A DNA stretch of 64,000 nucleotides from Gimesia sp. (GTDB taxonomy: Bacteria; Planctomycetota; Planctomycetia; Planctomycetales; Planctomycetaceae), in contig PAJV01000076.1 in NCBI GenBank assembly GCA_002706765.1, forward strand, positions 496,001 through 560,000. Reading direction: 5' to 3'. The notes beneath the pieces were generated by a model. The model searched no databases. It saw only the letters and a list, made by a program, of their open reading frames with translations, and had not been told where the DNA came from. Positions within the stretch are counted from its first letter, which is position 1, and every line of letters begins with the position of its first letter. The position numbers and the translations under genes were made by a program. This document shows, piece by piece, positions 46,875-54,622 of this stretch.

Positions 46875-47081
46875 TCAGCCCGGGGGATTATCCTGTTTCG
46901 AGTCTTGCGACCGGATTCGGGAAGATTCGTCCTCTTCGTCGGCTCCCTCTTGTGAGCCCTTCTTGAATTCGACGATGCTTCTCCCCAGAGAATTCATGAC
47001 TCCGGGTAATCGCTTACCAAACAGGAGCAGAATGATCCCTAAAATGATGGTGATTTCAATCCAGCCTGGAAAGCCAAACAT
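46875..47081 (-). CDS. tatA: Twin-arginine translocase TatA-type subunit (shorter)
   Basis: A 68-residue protein with the same core as its neighbour, MFGFPGWIEITIILGIILLLFGKRLPGVMNSLGRSIVEFKKG, a typical TatA: short membrane helix, FGKRLP hinge, amphipathic helix and a charged tail. Its size is nearer the minimal TatA/TatE. It is upstream of the longer copy on the same strand. Both would form the protein-conducting channel with TatC. The ATG at 47081 has GGGA twelve bases upstream. Confidence 0.88.
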   Translation of the reverse strand: MFGFPGWIEITIILGIILLLFGKRLPGVMNSLGRSIVEFKKGSQEGADEEDESSRIRSQDSKQDNPPG

Positions 47082-47522
47082 ACTGTGAGTCCCGTTAACT
47101 TCTATGAATCAGTCGAGTAGACGATTACGTTATCTGTGGAGTAATCAGGTTCGTTCGGTGAAATGGTAACAGAAGAAGACTTCACCGAAAATGAACACCA
47201 GCGTAAATGGGATGATTCAATCAGGCATGCTCTGCTGGCGCTGAGGAAAAGACCAGTCGGGAGGTTGTCATTCCTGTATGATGGCACCTGCGAAAATAGT
47301 TCTCGGAGGAGATCCCATGGATGGATATCCACTCGGTTTGCCCGCAGGAGTCGCAGGAGGATTGAGCGGTAAGTAATTAAATCATAACCTCGCAAACGCG
47401 GCTGTCAACAGAATTTAACACCCCAATTCGCGCGAATTCCGATTCTGTCTGATGATCATGCCTGTAAAATTGCTTTGTATCGACTTCTCAACCTGAACAA
47501 GGTCCGGAAATTCGGATTGGAC
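47082..47522. other. Region upstream of tatA, mostly non-coding
   Basis: About 440 bases between the tatA pair and the next gene. It holds a possible small peptide gene (47281-47376, listed separately). A 97-codon minus-strand frame and a 69-codon plus-strand frame (47163-47372) have no supporting features and conflict with it. Confidence 0.4.
47281..47376 (+). CDS. Possible small Gly/Ala-rich peptide gene, up to 32 residues
   Basis: From the ATG at 47281 the frame reads MAPAKIVLGGDP then MDGYPLGLPAGVAGGLSGK and stop TAA; an adjacent ATG at 47278 would add one Met. An inner ATG at 47317 has GGAGGAGAT four to five bases before it, an unusually good ribosome-binding site, and would give a 19-residue peptide. 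The peptide is Gly/Pro/Ala-rich with no Cys. It does not overlap a confident gene. It might be a short regulatory or secreted peptide, or chance. Confidence 0.3.
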   Translation: MAPAKIVLGGDPMDGYPLGLPAGVAGGLSGK

Positions 47523-48578
47523 TTAAATACTTACAGCATCAAGGGATGTTTTCTGTAACAACAGCAACATCTCCACCCATTGGACCTGTTTTGCAAATGC
47601 GTTGAGTTCCGGATCTGCGTTTGCTTCACACTCCTGGCAGCAATCGACAAAAGCATTCAGCAGCCAGCGTTTATTCTGGACTAATTTTGTTTGCCAGTCT
47701 GCGACATGCGAGAGGCCTGCAAACCGCTCAAACAGAGGCGATACTGCTGCCGGCAGTTCGTCATGCAGCGGATGATAGCCGACTACCCTGCTCCAGTATT
47801 TGGCATTGGAATAATCGGGTTCGCGGCGGTGCATGATATGATGCCAGTAGTCGCCTGCCCGATGTCTGCCCTGGCTTTGAACGGACTGTGAATATTCATG
47901 GCTTTCTTCGAGATAATCATGCAGGCAGAGCAGACCGGCTTTGAGTGCCGTGGCATCTGCTGCGGATTCAATCGAGGACAGATCCTCTCGAGGATGATAA
48001 TTGCGTAGCAGATCCAGCAGCCATTTTCTGTCAGGTCCGGGCGCAGGGGGTGCTAATGCCGGCAGAGTGCTGAGTAAATTGTTTTCCAGTGTGAGGGGGT
48101 TCTCTGTCTCAATCAGTTGAAAGGATACTTTCTGTTTTGCCAGAAGAATCAATGCCTGCCAGATCTGTTCCGGAGAGTCCGGCAGATCGTTCAGACTGAG
48201 AAAGTCTGTCTTGCGGATCAGAATGACCGCCTGCAGAAGTGGATTCATGGATAACGCGGCCGCCAGCGGAGGCAGGGTCTGAAATGTCTGAACCAGATAT
48301 TCTGAATTCGAGAATGGCAGCAGGCCGACCCCTTCCCGAAGCTGATCCCAGTCGTGGCTCAACAGTTGTTCCAGGTCAGCCTGACTCAATTGAGGGGTAT
48401 CAACAAAACCGAGATACTCTTCGGTTGCACTTTCGAAGAGGGAAACCAGTTCTGTTCGCGACAGGGATGCGGGGGATTTCTGCTCCAGTGGAACCAGGCT
48501 GATGGGGGAGGTGCCAGACGGGCAGTTCAATGAATCCATCACCTGACGGGGCAGATATAGTTTTATACTTGCAGACAT
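47523..48578 (-). CDS. Conserved hypothetical protein, 351 residues
   Basis: A soluble 351-residue protein with mainly helical composition. The most conserved-looking stretch is near residues 215-270: CLHDYLEESHEYSQSVQ, GRHRAGDYWHHIMHRREPDYSN and AKYWSRVVGYHPLHDEL, with closely spaced His, Asp and Glu residues that could bind a metal. A Cys pair occurs near the C-terminus (VDCCQECEANAD). I do not recognise a named family, though I recall similar hypothetical proteins in planctomycetes. It is monocistronic, with repeat copy F 72 bases upstream. Confidence 0.8.
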   Translation of the reverse strand: MSASIKLYLPRQVMDSLNCPSGTSPISLVPLEQKSPASLSRTELVSLFESATEEYLGFVDTPQLSQADLEQLLSHDWDQLREGVGLLPFSNSEYLVQTFQTLPPLAAALSMNPLLQAVILIRKTDFLSLNDLPDSPEQIWQALILLAKQKVSFQLIETENPLTLENNLLSTLPALAPPAPGPDRKWLLDLLRNYHPREDLSSIESAADATALKAGLLCLHDYLEESHEYSQSVQSQGRHRAGDYWHHIMHRREPDYSNAKYWSRVVGYHPLHDELPAAVSPLFERFAGLSHVADWQTKLVQNKRWLLNAFVDCCQECEANADPELNAFAKQVQWVEMLLLLQKTSLDAVSI

Positions 48579-49328
48579 GACAATCTATCTTCTGAGGACG
48601 GGAGAATACTGTTTTGATCAGATAATCAGCAACGCTTCTCAATACAAAAGCATCTCACATTTCACCACAGGCTCTCACAATCGATTAGGCTAACTCCCAG
48701 GCACTGGGAGGGGCACCGGTAAAACGAGACACAGTCGACGATGATCTCATGGTATGAGCGTTTGCAGATTTTCCTGTGTTTCAGTCTAAATTAACGGATT
48801 TCGGACGCCACGGAAAGTCACGCATCTACGGATGCCCATCAGGTCAGGCTTCTGTTCTCACCAGTTTGCCGGTCGTTTCTTTTGTCCCTTGTTTCTGCCA
48901 CCCTTTCTGATTGTTGCAGCAGTCCCTGTGGTCAGCACCCATCTCCAGAATGCAGTGGCTGTGAGACATAACTGGTTTTTCAAAATCGACTTATTTATCC
49001 TGCTTAGTGTTATGAAGCGAGGGCGAGTATGTTTGCTTTATCGTGCTTTCAGGTTTGCCTTCTGAATCGCCATGATACTGTACTGGATGTGTACAGGCGG
49101 TGTTTTCTACGAAGGATCTTGAGAAAAATCCCAATATCGGCTGGTTAAAATGAAAAATGTGTGAACAATAGACACAAATTGACTGACCCGGCATGTTGAC
49201 CGAATCTTCACGATTGAGTTTGGATCCCATGCTGGTAACTGGTTTGAGCGATAACAAGGGGACCTGTTTGAAGCTCAGGCTCACTGATTCGACTGGTGAT
49301 ATTTTCACATCACTGGCGGTATTCTTGT
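48579..49328. other. Intergenic region with repeat copy F
   Basis: About 750 bases between divergent genes. It contains copy F of the 88-bp repeat at 48650-48736. A 77-codon frame (48832-49065) on the plus strand and a 160-codon frame on the minus strand have no ribosome-binding site or motif and are not called. Confidence 0.45.
48650..48736 (-). repeat. 88-bp dispersed repeat, copy F (diverged)
   Basis: On the minus strand it begins GACTGTGTCTCGTTTTAC, keeps GATTGTGAGAG before the 3' arm and ends near GGTGAAATGTGAGATGC. The length (87 nt) and both ends match copies A to C, with substitutions in the middle. Confidence 0.65.
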
Positions 49329-50678
49329 ATGAACCATATCTTACCTGATTATTATGTAAGTGAGGCAACATGGTTTTATCTGTCCCTGTTGCTCTCCCTG
49401 GCGGTCTTTTTCCGATTTGACCGGATCCTTTCGCTGCGCAATCTTGATCTGGTACTTTTGCTTTCCATCTCACCGGGATTGCTGCTTTTAAGTGACCGAC
49501 CGGTACTGGGCAACATCTGGCTGTTCGCTGGAACAGGATTGTTTGTCATTCGAATGTGCGTTGACTGTTATTTTCAGCGACGTCCGCGAGGCGAACAGAA
49601 TCTCAACAGTTTTGGAATGGCATTTCTCTGTATTTCGATCTTCGCCTTTTTCATCGTGCGTGTGTTTACGGAAATTCCCGCGCCGGAAACCATCCAGACA
49701 GTCCGACAGGCAGACAGTCTGCTGAGCATGCAGGATGTCAGTGCCTCTCAACAGCAGACACATCTGGAAGCCGGCCCCACTGCCCGCCTGCTGGCCGCGC
49801 CGGTGGTGCCTCTATCGAATGCAGTTGTCCAGGGAGGCGCTCCCGTAACGAGTATCAGCCCGCCCCTTGATCATTCAACGCTGGCTGCGCGGATCATGGC
49901 GATCCTGGCGCACGCCTTTGTCATCGTAGGGCTGATCATCATGGGGAAAGTACATTTTGCAGATACGCAGGTCGGGCTGGCAATGGCGCTGTTATACCTC
50001 CTGCTGCCCTGTACTGCCTATGATGTGAGTAAAGCGAACCATGTTTTACCAGCGGCATTGCTCGTCTGGGCTTTTGTGACCTATAAGCAGCCGATGCTGT
50101 CTGGAACTTTCATGGGTCTGGCCTGTGGCGCGATGTTTTTTCCGGTCTTTCTTCTGCCTTTGTGGGCCAGTTTTTACTGGAAAAACGGTCTGAAGCGGTT
50201 TGTGCTTTCCGGCAGTGTGGTCGGAGCGGTTTTGCTGGGCAGCCTGATTCTGACGTCCGTCGATCGGTATTCCTTTACCCAGCAGACCATCGGGTCCATC
50301 GACTGGTCGGTCATCAAATTCGAGGGGGGGCAGCAGATCCCGGGCTTCTGGAGTGCCTATGACTCGGCCTATCGGATTCCTGTTTTTGTGGTCTTTGTGC
50401 TTTTGATTGTCTGTCTGACGATCTGGCCCCGTCGAAAAAATTTAGGCCATTTAATGTCACATACGACGGCGATCATCATTGCCACCCTGCTCTGGTACCC
50501 CCAGCAGGGAAGCGTGTATCTGCTCTGGTATCTGCCCATGTTGCTGATGGTGGTCTTCAGGCCGCGCCTGCTGCATACCACACAAAGCACCGAGGTGGAT
50601 CGCAATCAACAGGCGAATGAAAAACCGGTTTCCCGTTTCCAGGATTCCGCCACTGTTGTCAGGCATACATCGCAGTAA
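49329..50678 (+). CDS. Multipass membrane protein, glycan-assembly-like, unknown
   Basis: A 449-residue integral membrane protein with about nine to ten hydrophobic segments (for example FYLSLLLSLAVFF, LVLLLSISPGLLLL, VGLAMALLYLLLPC, LSGSVVGAVLLGSLIL, LLWYLPMLLMVVF). A charged loop lies near residues 130-165. The layout resembles GT-C type glycosyltransferases or polysaccharide-assembly proteins, and it begins a region of such genes, but no catalytic motif is clear. I prefer the ATG at 49329; a GTG at 49296 would extend it by 11 residues. It ends 12 bases from the stop of the convergent GT2 gene. Confidence 0.72.
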   Translation: MNHILPDYYVSEATWFYLSLLLSLAVFFRFDRILSLRNLDLVLLLSISPGLLLLSDRPVLGNIWLFAGTGLFVIRMCVDCYFQRRPRGEQNLNSFGMAFLCISIFAFFIVRVFTEIPAPETIQTVRQADSLLSMQDVSASQQQTHLEAGPTARLLAAPVVPLSNAVVQGGAPVTSISPPLDHSTLAARIMAILAHAFVIVGLIIMGKVHFADTQVGLAMALLYLLLPCTAYDVSKANHVLPAALLVWAFVTYKQPMLSGTFMGLACGAMFFPVFLLPLWASFYWKNGLKRFVLSGSVVGAVLLGSLILTSVDRYSFTQQTIGSIDWSVIKFEGGQQIPGFWSAYDSAYRIPVFVVFVLLIVCLTIWPRRKNLGHLMSHTTAIIIATLLWYPQQGSVYLLWYLPMLLMVVFRPRLLHTTQSTEVDRNQQANEKPVSRFQDSATVVRHTSQ

Positions 50679-50690
50679 CGACGTTCGACC

Positions 50691-51755
50691 TCAGCTCTGC
50701 TGTGAGAGTTCCTGGCTGGTTTCTTCTGTGGGGATGCCGTCGTTGCTACGCGAAAAGAGCGGTGCTTCATGGTCTGGAAAATCAAAATTGGTTTTCGTGT
50801 TGACGATGAACATGGGACGCGCTCGGACCTGGTCATAAATACGCGTGACGTATTCGCCGAGAATGCCAATTCCCAGAGCATTCAGTGCACCGAAAAAGGA
50901 AGCGGTAATGGTCACCGATGCCCAGCCCGGGATTGCCAGTCCGGTAAACAGCTTATGGTAAAGCACAAAGCTGATTACGACCGCACACACCACCGCTGAG
51001 AGCGCTGCGATCAGGTAAAAGATGGTCAATGGTAAAAATGAAAAAGAGAAGATAGCCGTTTTCGCCAGCCGACAGAGATGGATGAAGGAAACACGGGGAG
51101 TATCATCATAACGTGCCATGCGTTCTACGCTGACACCGATCTGACGAAACCCGACCCAGGAACGCAGACCGGGAAAATAGCGATCACGGTCGATCAGTTT
51201 GGCAATCTGAATCGCGACTTTGCGATCAATCAATCCGAAATTACCGGCATCTCTGGGAATGGGGGAATTCGCGATCAGGTTCAGCGTTTTGTGAAACGTA
51301 CTGAAGGCCCAGCGTTTAAGTACATTTTCTTTGCGCTCGGTGCGAATGGCATACACCACATCAAATCCCGCCTGCCAGGCTTCCACAAAATCAATAATGG
51401 CCGTCGGGCTGTCCTGCAGATCCGAATCCATAATGACAATCGCATCACCGGTCGAATGTAATAACCCGGCCTGTACGGCTGCCTGGTGACCGAAGTTTTT
51501 GGCAAAATGCAGGACTTTCACCCGGGAGTTCAATTCAGCCAGATCATCCAGAATGGAGCCACTTTGATCCGAGGAGCCATCATTAACAAAGATGATCTCA
51601 TAGCAGCAACCGAGCTGCTGGAGTGATTCTTCCACCGACTGTAACAACAGGGGGAGGACATCCTGCTCGTTGAAAACTGGTAGAACGACCGAGATTAAAA
51701 ACTCGTTGACTGATTTTCGCTTAGCGGAGTTAAATTGCGTAATCGACTGATTCAT
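50691..51755 (-). CDS. GT2-family membrane-anchored glycosyltransferase (DPM1/GtrB/ArnC-like)
   Basis: A 354-residue polyprenyl-phosphate-type glycosyltransferase. The nucleotide-sugar domain has ISVVLPVFNEQDVL, IIFVNDGSSDQSG, and the catalytic region VIMDSDLQDSPTAI; the motif DAGNFGLIDRKV is typical of GtrB/DPM1 members. Two C-terminal membrane helices (about residues 240-300) anchor it. The likely product is a sugar-phosphate-undecaprenol that a GT-C enzyme uses outside the membrane. It is translationally coupled to the upstream methyltransferase: its ATG overlaps that gene's TGA stop (ATGA at 51752-51755), which also decides the start. Confidence 0.9.
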   Translation of the reverse strand: MNQSITQFNSAKRKSVNEFLISVVLPVFNEQDVLPLLLQSVEESLQQLGCCYEIIFVNDGSSDQSGSILDDLAELNSRVKVLHFAKNFGHQAAVQAGLLHSTGDAIVIMDSDLQDSPTAIIDFVEAWQAGFDVVYAIRTERKENVLKRWAFSTFHKTLNLIANSPIPRDAGNFGLIDRKVAIQIAKLIDRDRYFPGLRSWVGFRQIGVSVERMARYDDTPRVSFIHLCRLAKTAIFSFSFLPLTIFYLIAALSAVVCAVVISFVLYHKLFTGLAIPGWASVTITASFFGALNALGIGILGEYVTRIYDQVRARPMFIVNTKTNFDFPDHEAPLFSRSNDGIPTEETSQELSQQS

Positions 51756-52483
51756 TTGACCAGAACCCCTACCAGTGAAAGTCCCCATGGAACTCCCGTC
51801 ACATGGATCAATTTACGTTCTACCCCGGCACACGACAACAGGCAGCGATTTAAGAACCGCGGGATCCGGGAGAAGCGTGGTGTCTCATCATTCTCTCGTT
51901 TCAATACCCGGTCTGCCCCTCTGCTGATAATGGCGGCTGGCAGGGTAAACGAATTCCAGTGTGTCAGCCATTTGACCTTGAGACCAGCCTCTTTTGCATT
52001 TTGACGAAAATGCTTTTTCGTATAACGACAATAATGCCCCATTTTTCGATCCCAGTCAGAAAAGAGTGAGGGATAGGCGGGCACCGTAATGATGATCCCG
52101 CCATCATCGGCCAGCGTTTCTGCTGCGTTTTTCAGTAATTGCACGGGATCCTGCATATGTTCCATCACATCAAGTAACACAACGGCTCTGGCAGAAGCGG
52201 GAGCCACTGGCCAGGGCTGGCTTAACTCATGCACGGCGAGATTATTTAATCCGCGGGAACGACCATAATCGACTGAATCCTGCATCAGATCAAATCCGGT
52301 AACTTCATAACCCATGCGGCTGAACTCAAGCAGATTGCGAGCGGAGCCGATGCCTCCTTCAATGACTGATCCGGGAGCCGGGAATTCATTGAACAGGATT
52401 TCGGTCACCAGCTTTCGCTTGGCAACATGCCACCAGTAATTTTCTTCCAGTTCGATTAATTCAGTAAGATGTCCCGGGTCCAC
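51752..52483 (-). CDS. SAM-dependent methyltransferase, class I
   Basis: A 243-residue Rossmann-fold methyltransferase. The SAM-binding glycine motif is VIEGGIGSARNLLEFSRMGYEVTGFDL; then VVLLDVMEHMQDPVQLLKNAAETLADDGGIIITVPAY, the Asp/Glu and proline-rich motif II-III region of such enzymes. It matches those in surface-glycan or lipid-modifying loci, though the substrate is unknown. The start is a GTG at 52483, with AGAGAT just upstream. Its stop overlaps the GT2 start (ATGA), so the two are translated together and probably act in one pathway. Repeat copy E lies 36 bases upstream. Confidence 0.88.
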   Translation of the reverse strand: MDPGHLTELIELEENYWWHVAKRKLVTEILFNEFPAPGSVIEGGIGSARNLLEFSRMGYEVTGFDLMQDSVDYGRSRGLNNLAVHELSQPWPVAPASARAVVLLDVMEHMQDPVQLLKNAAETLADDGGIIITVPAYPSLFSDWDRKMGHYCRYTKKHFRQNAKEAGLKVKWLTHWNSFTLPAAIISRGADRVLKRENDETPRFSRIPRFLNRCLLSCAGVERKLIHVTGVPWGLSLVGVLVK

Positions 52484-52848
52484 GTTATCTCTTTTGATAA
52501 TAGTAGTCTGTTGATGCTGGACTGTTTCCAGTTTTTCAGTAGCGGCTCACGGGGTCAGGTCCATTTGGTCCAGGTATCAGAATCGATTTAGTGACGCTAG
52601 TGTTAAATGTGATGCGCTCGAAGTAAGAATGATGCTTAGTTAAGGAAATTCAGAAAGACTGCTGGAGTGTGCCTGAAACAGTCAGGATATCAGTGCGTTT
52701 AGGCCAACACCGCATCATTTCTATTCAAATTGGATAAAATAGATCATTTTTAACCGTATGTATTTTACCTGTGTTGCTTATGTTGTCTATAGTGTTGTGT
52801 GAGTAAGTGGCGTAACGTGTCAATTGCATGTAAATATGTGGAGTATTG
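52484..52848. other. Divergent intergenic region with repeat copy E
   Basis: Separates the leftward methyltransferase from the rightward membrane glycosyltransferase gene. It contains repeat copy E. The segment 52720-52830 is AT-rich and probably holds the rightward promoter. No other feature was supported. Confidence 0.45.
52520..52617 (+). repeat. 88-bp dispersed repeat, copy E (with a small insertion)
   Basis: Starts GACTGTTTCCAGTTTTT and ends GTTAAATGTGATGCGC. Its central portion is about 10 bases longer than in other copies. The inner arms TTCAGTAGCGGCTC and GTGACGCTAGTGTTAAA can still pair. It lies just upstream of the leftward methyltransferase start and in the leader of the rightward gene. 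Confidence 0.75.
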
Positions 52849-54615
52849 ATGGTGGGGAATCAGTCAGTCCAACAGACGACAGTCTTGACCTGGTTTACTG
52901 CACTCCTCTTTGCTGCATTGCTGGTACTGTGTGTGCCTATGTTTATTAGGATGCCGCTCGCTACTGATGTTGTTCTGTATGATCTTCAGGCAAAGACGGT
53001 GCTCAATGGTGGCACTTTATATAAAGATATATTCGAGACGAATCTGCCTGGCATCGTCTGGTTGCACATGCTGATCCGCCCGCTCATCGGAATGAGTTCC
53101 GATGCACTGCGTATTGTCGATTTATTGATCTTCAGTGGCAGTGCTCTACTGCTCATGTTCTGGAATCGCAGGAATCAGGCTTCCGTCACTGCCCTGCTCT
53201 GGATCGGTATCGCTCTGTTCGCATTTTATTTTTCGATCACCGAATGGTGTCACTTTCAGCGGGATACGATCATCCTTTTCCCGGCTTTGACTGCGCTCTG
53301 GTTAAGGCGGAAGCAGGTTGATCGTCTGCTCGAGAGTCAACAGTCAGGAACCGGGATTTCACTGTCTGCTGTCTGGGGCTGGGCTTTTCTGGAAGGTTTG
53401 TGCTGGGCAACAGCTTTCTGGATTAAACCCTTCGTGGCGGTCCCTGCGCTGTGTGTCTGGTGCGGATCACTGTTCTTAATCAGGCAGCCACGCAAACTGC
53501 TGGTGGATTTTTCCGGTTTATTGCTGGGTGGATTAGTGCTCGGAGCAGTCGGCATCATCTGGATGTGGCAGACAGGAGCCTGGAGCTGGTTTTACGATAC
53601 CTTTACCAGGTGGAATCCAGAGTATGTTGAATCAAGAACAGCAGGCTGGAATTCATTGCGGTTTGCGCAGTTTCTATATCGGTTTTATCCCTGGTTTCTG
53701 TTGCACCTGGTTGCGGTGCCGTTGGCATTGTCCACACTCTGGACCTGCTGGAAAACTCGGAGACAAAGTCAAGCAATTCTGGCGATATCGCAACGGGATT
53801 CCCTGCTGTTATCGTTAATGTACCTGGGGTGGCTGTTTCAGTCGTATGCGTTCCAGCATCTGTTCGATTATGTACACTCACCCTCTCACCTGCTGGCGAT
53901 CGGTGTGATCGGAGTTTATCTCAGCAATCGCATTCACCAGCAGTCTTTGAACTGGTATTGGAATACAGGGATCGCTCTGTTTGTGTTCCTGGCGGTTCTC
54001 TCGTTTCCCAACTTCAGACCGGAGCGAATTCAACTCTGGCAGACCTGTGTATTCCATTCCAGCGATCTGCAGCTTAAGTCGAAACTGGCATTAATGGTTC
54101 AGGTCGACTGGGACGATCTGGCAGCGGTGAAATCGTTTCTGGAAACACAGCAGCTGAAAGACCATGAGTTGCACTGCTATAACAGCACTCTGGTTTACCT
54201 TTATCCTGAACTGAATATAGAACCAGCAACCCGGTATGTCTTTTTTGATACGAGCCTGATTTTCTGTCCCACGCATCGTGGAGAGCTCATGAAATCAGTT
54301 AACGAGAGTTCGCAGAAGTTCATTGTCACCGATCTGCTGGAGAGTGGTTTTGATCGGGAAACGGCTTTAGCCAGATCAGAGAATTCAAAGCAGATCACTC
54401 CCCCGGCCTATCCTGTCAGCCTCAAAGGGGCTTACCCCTGGTCGCAACCGGTTGTCTTTCGGGCAGGACGTTACCTGGTACATCGGGTCAAACATCCGCT
54501 GGGGCGGTTTACCGGTAGTGGGTATCTTCCCACTGAAGAGCAGGTTCAGGCGTTTGCCCGACAACAGAAACTGCAGAAAGAGAAAAGTGACTCTGCTTCC
54601 CCGGTAGAAAACTGA
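52849..54615 (+). CDS. ArnT/GT-C-like membrane glycosyltransferase family protein
   Basis: A 588-residue multipass membrane protein with about ten hydrophobic helices followed by a large soluble C-terminal part (about residues 400-588). A short extracytoplasmic loop after the first helix contains TDVVLYDLQAKTVLNGGTLYKDIFETNLPGIVWLHM; the acidic residues in this loop and the overall shape match the ArnT/PMT/GT83 clan of lipid-linked glycosyltransferases. The ATG at 52849 has GGAG five bases upstream. It is followed by a convergent YfhO-family gene with only seven bases between. Its donor and acceptor are not known. Confidence 0.78.
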   Translation: MVGNQSVQQTTVLTWFTALLFAALLVLCVPMFIRMPLATDVVLYDLQAKTVLNGGTLYKDIFETNLPGIVWLHMLIRPLIGMSSDALRIVDLLIFSGSALLLMFWNRRNQASVTALLWIGIALFAFYFSITEWCHFQRDTIILFPALTALWLRRKQVDRLLESQQSGTGISLSAVWGWAFLEGLCWATAFWIKPFVAVPALCVWCGSLFLIRQPRKLLVDFSGLLLGGLVLGAVGIIWMWQTGAWSWFYDTFTRWNPEYVESRTAGWNSLRFAQFLYRFYPWFLLHLVAVPLALSTLWTCWKTRRQSQAILAISQRDSLLLSLMYLGWLFQSYAFQHLFDYVHSPSHLLAIGVIGVYLSNRIHQQSLNWYWNTGIALFVFLAVLSFPNFRPERIQLWQTCVFHSSDLQLKSKLALMVQVDWDDLAAVKSFLETQQLKDHELHCYNSTLVYLYPELNIEPATRYVFFDTSLIFCPTHRGELMKSVNESSQKFIVTDLLESGFDRETALARSENSKQITPPAYPVSLKGAYPWSQPVVFRAGRYLVHRVKHPLGRFTGSGYLPTEEQVQAFARQQKLQKEKSDSASPVEN

Positions 54616-54622
54616 TCTCATT

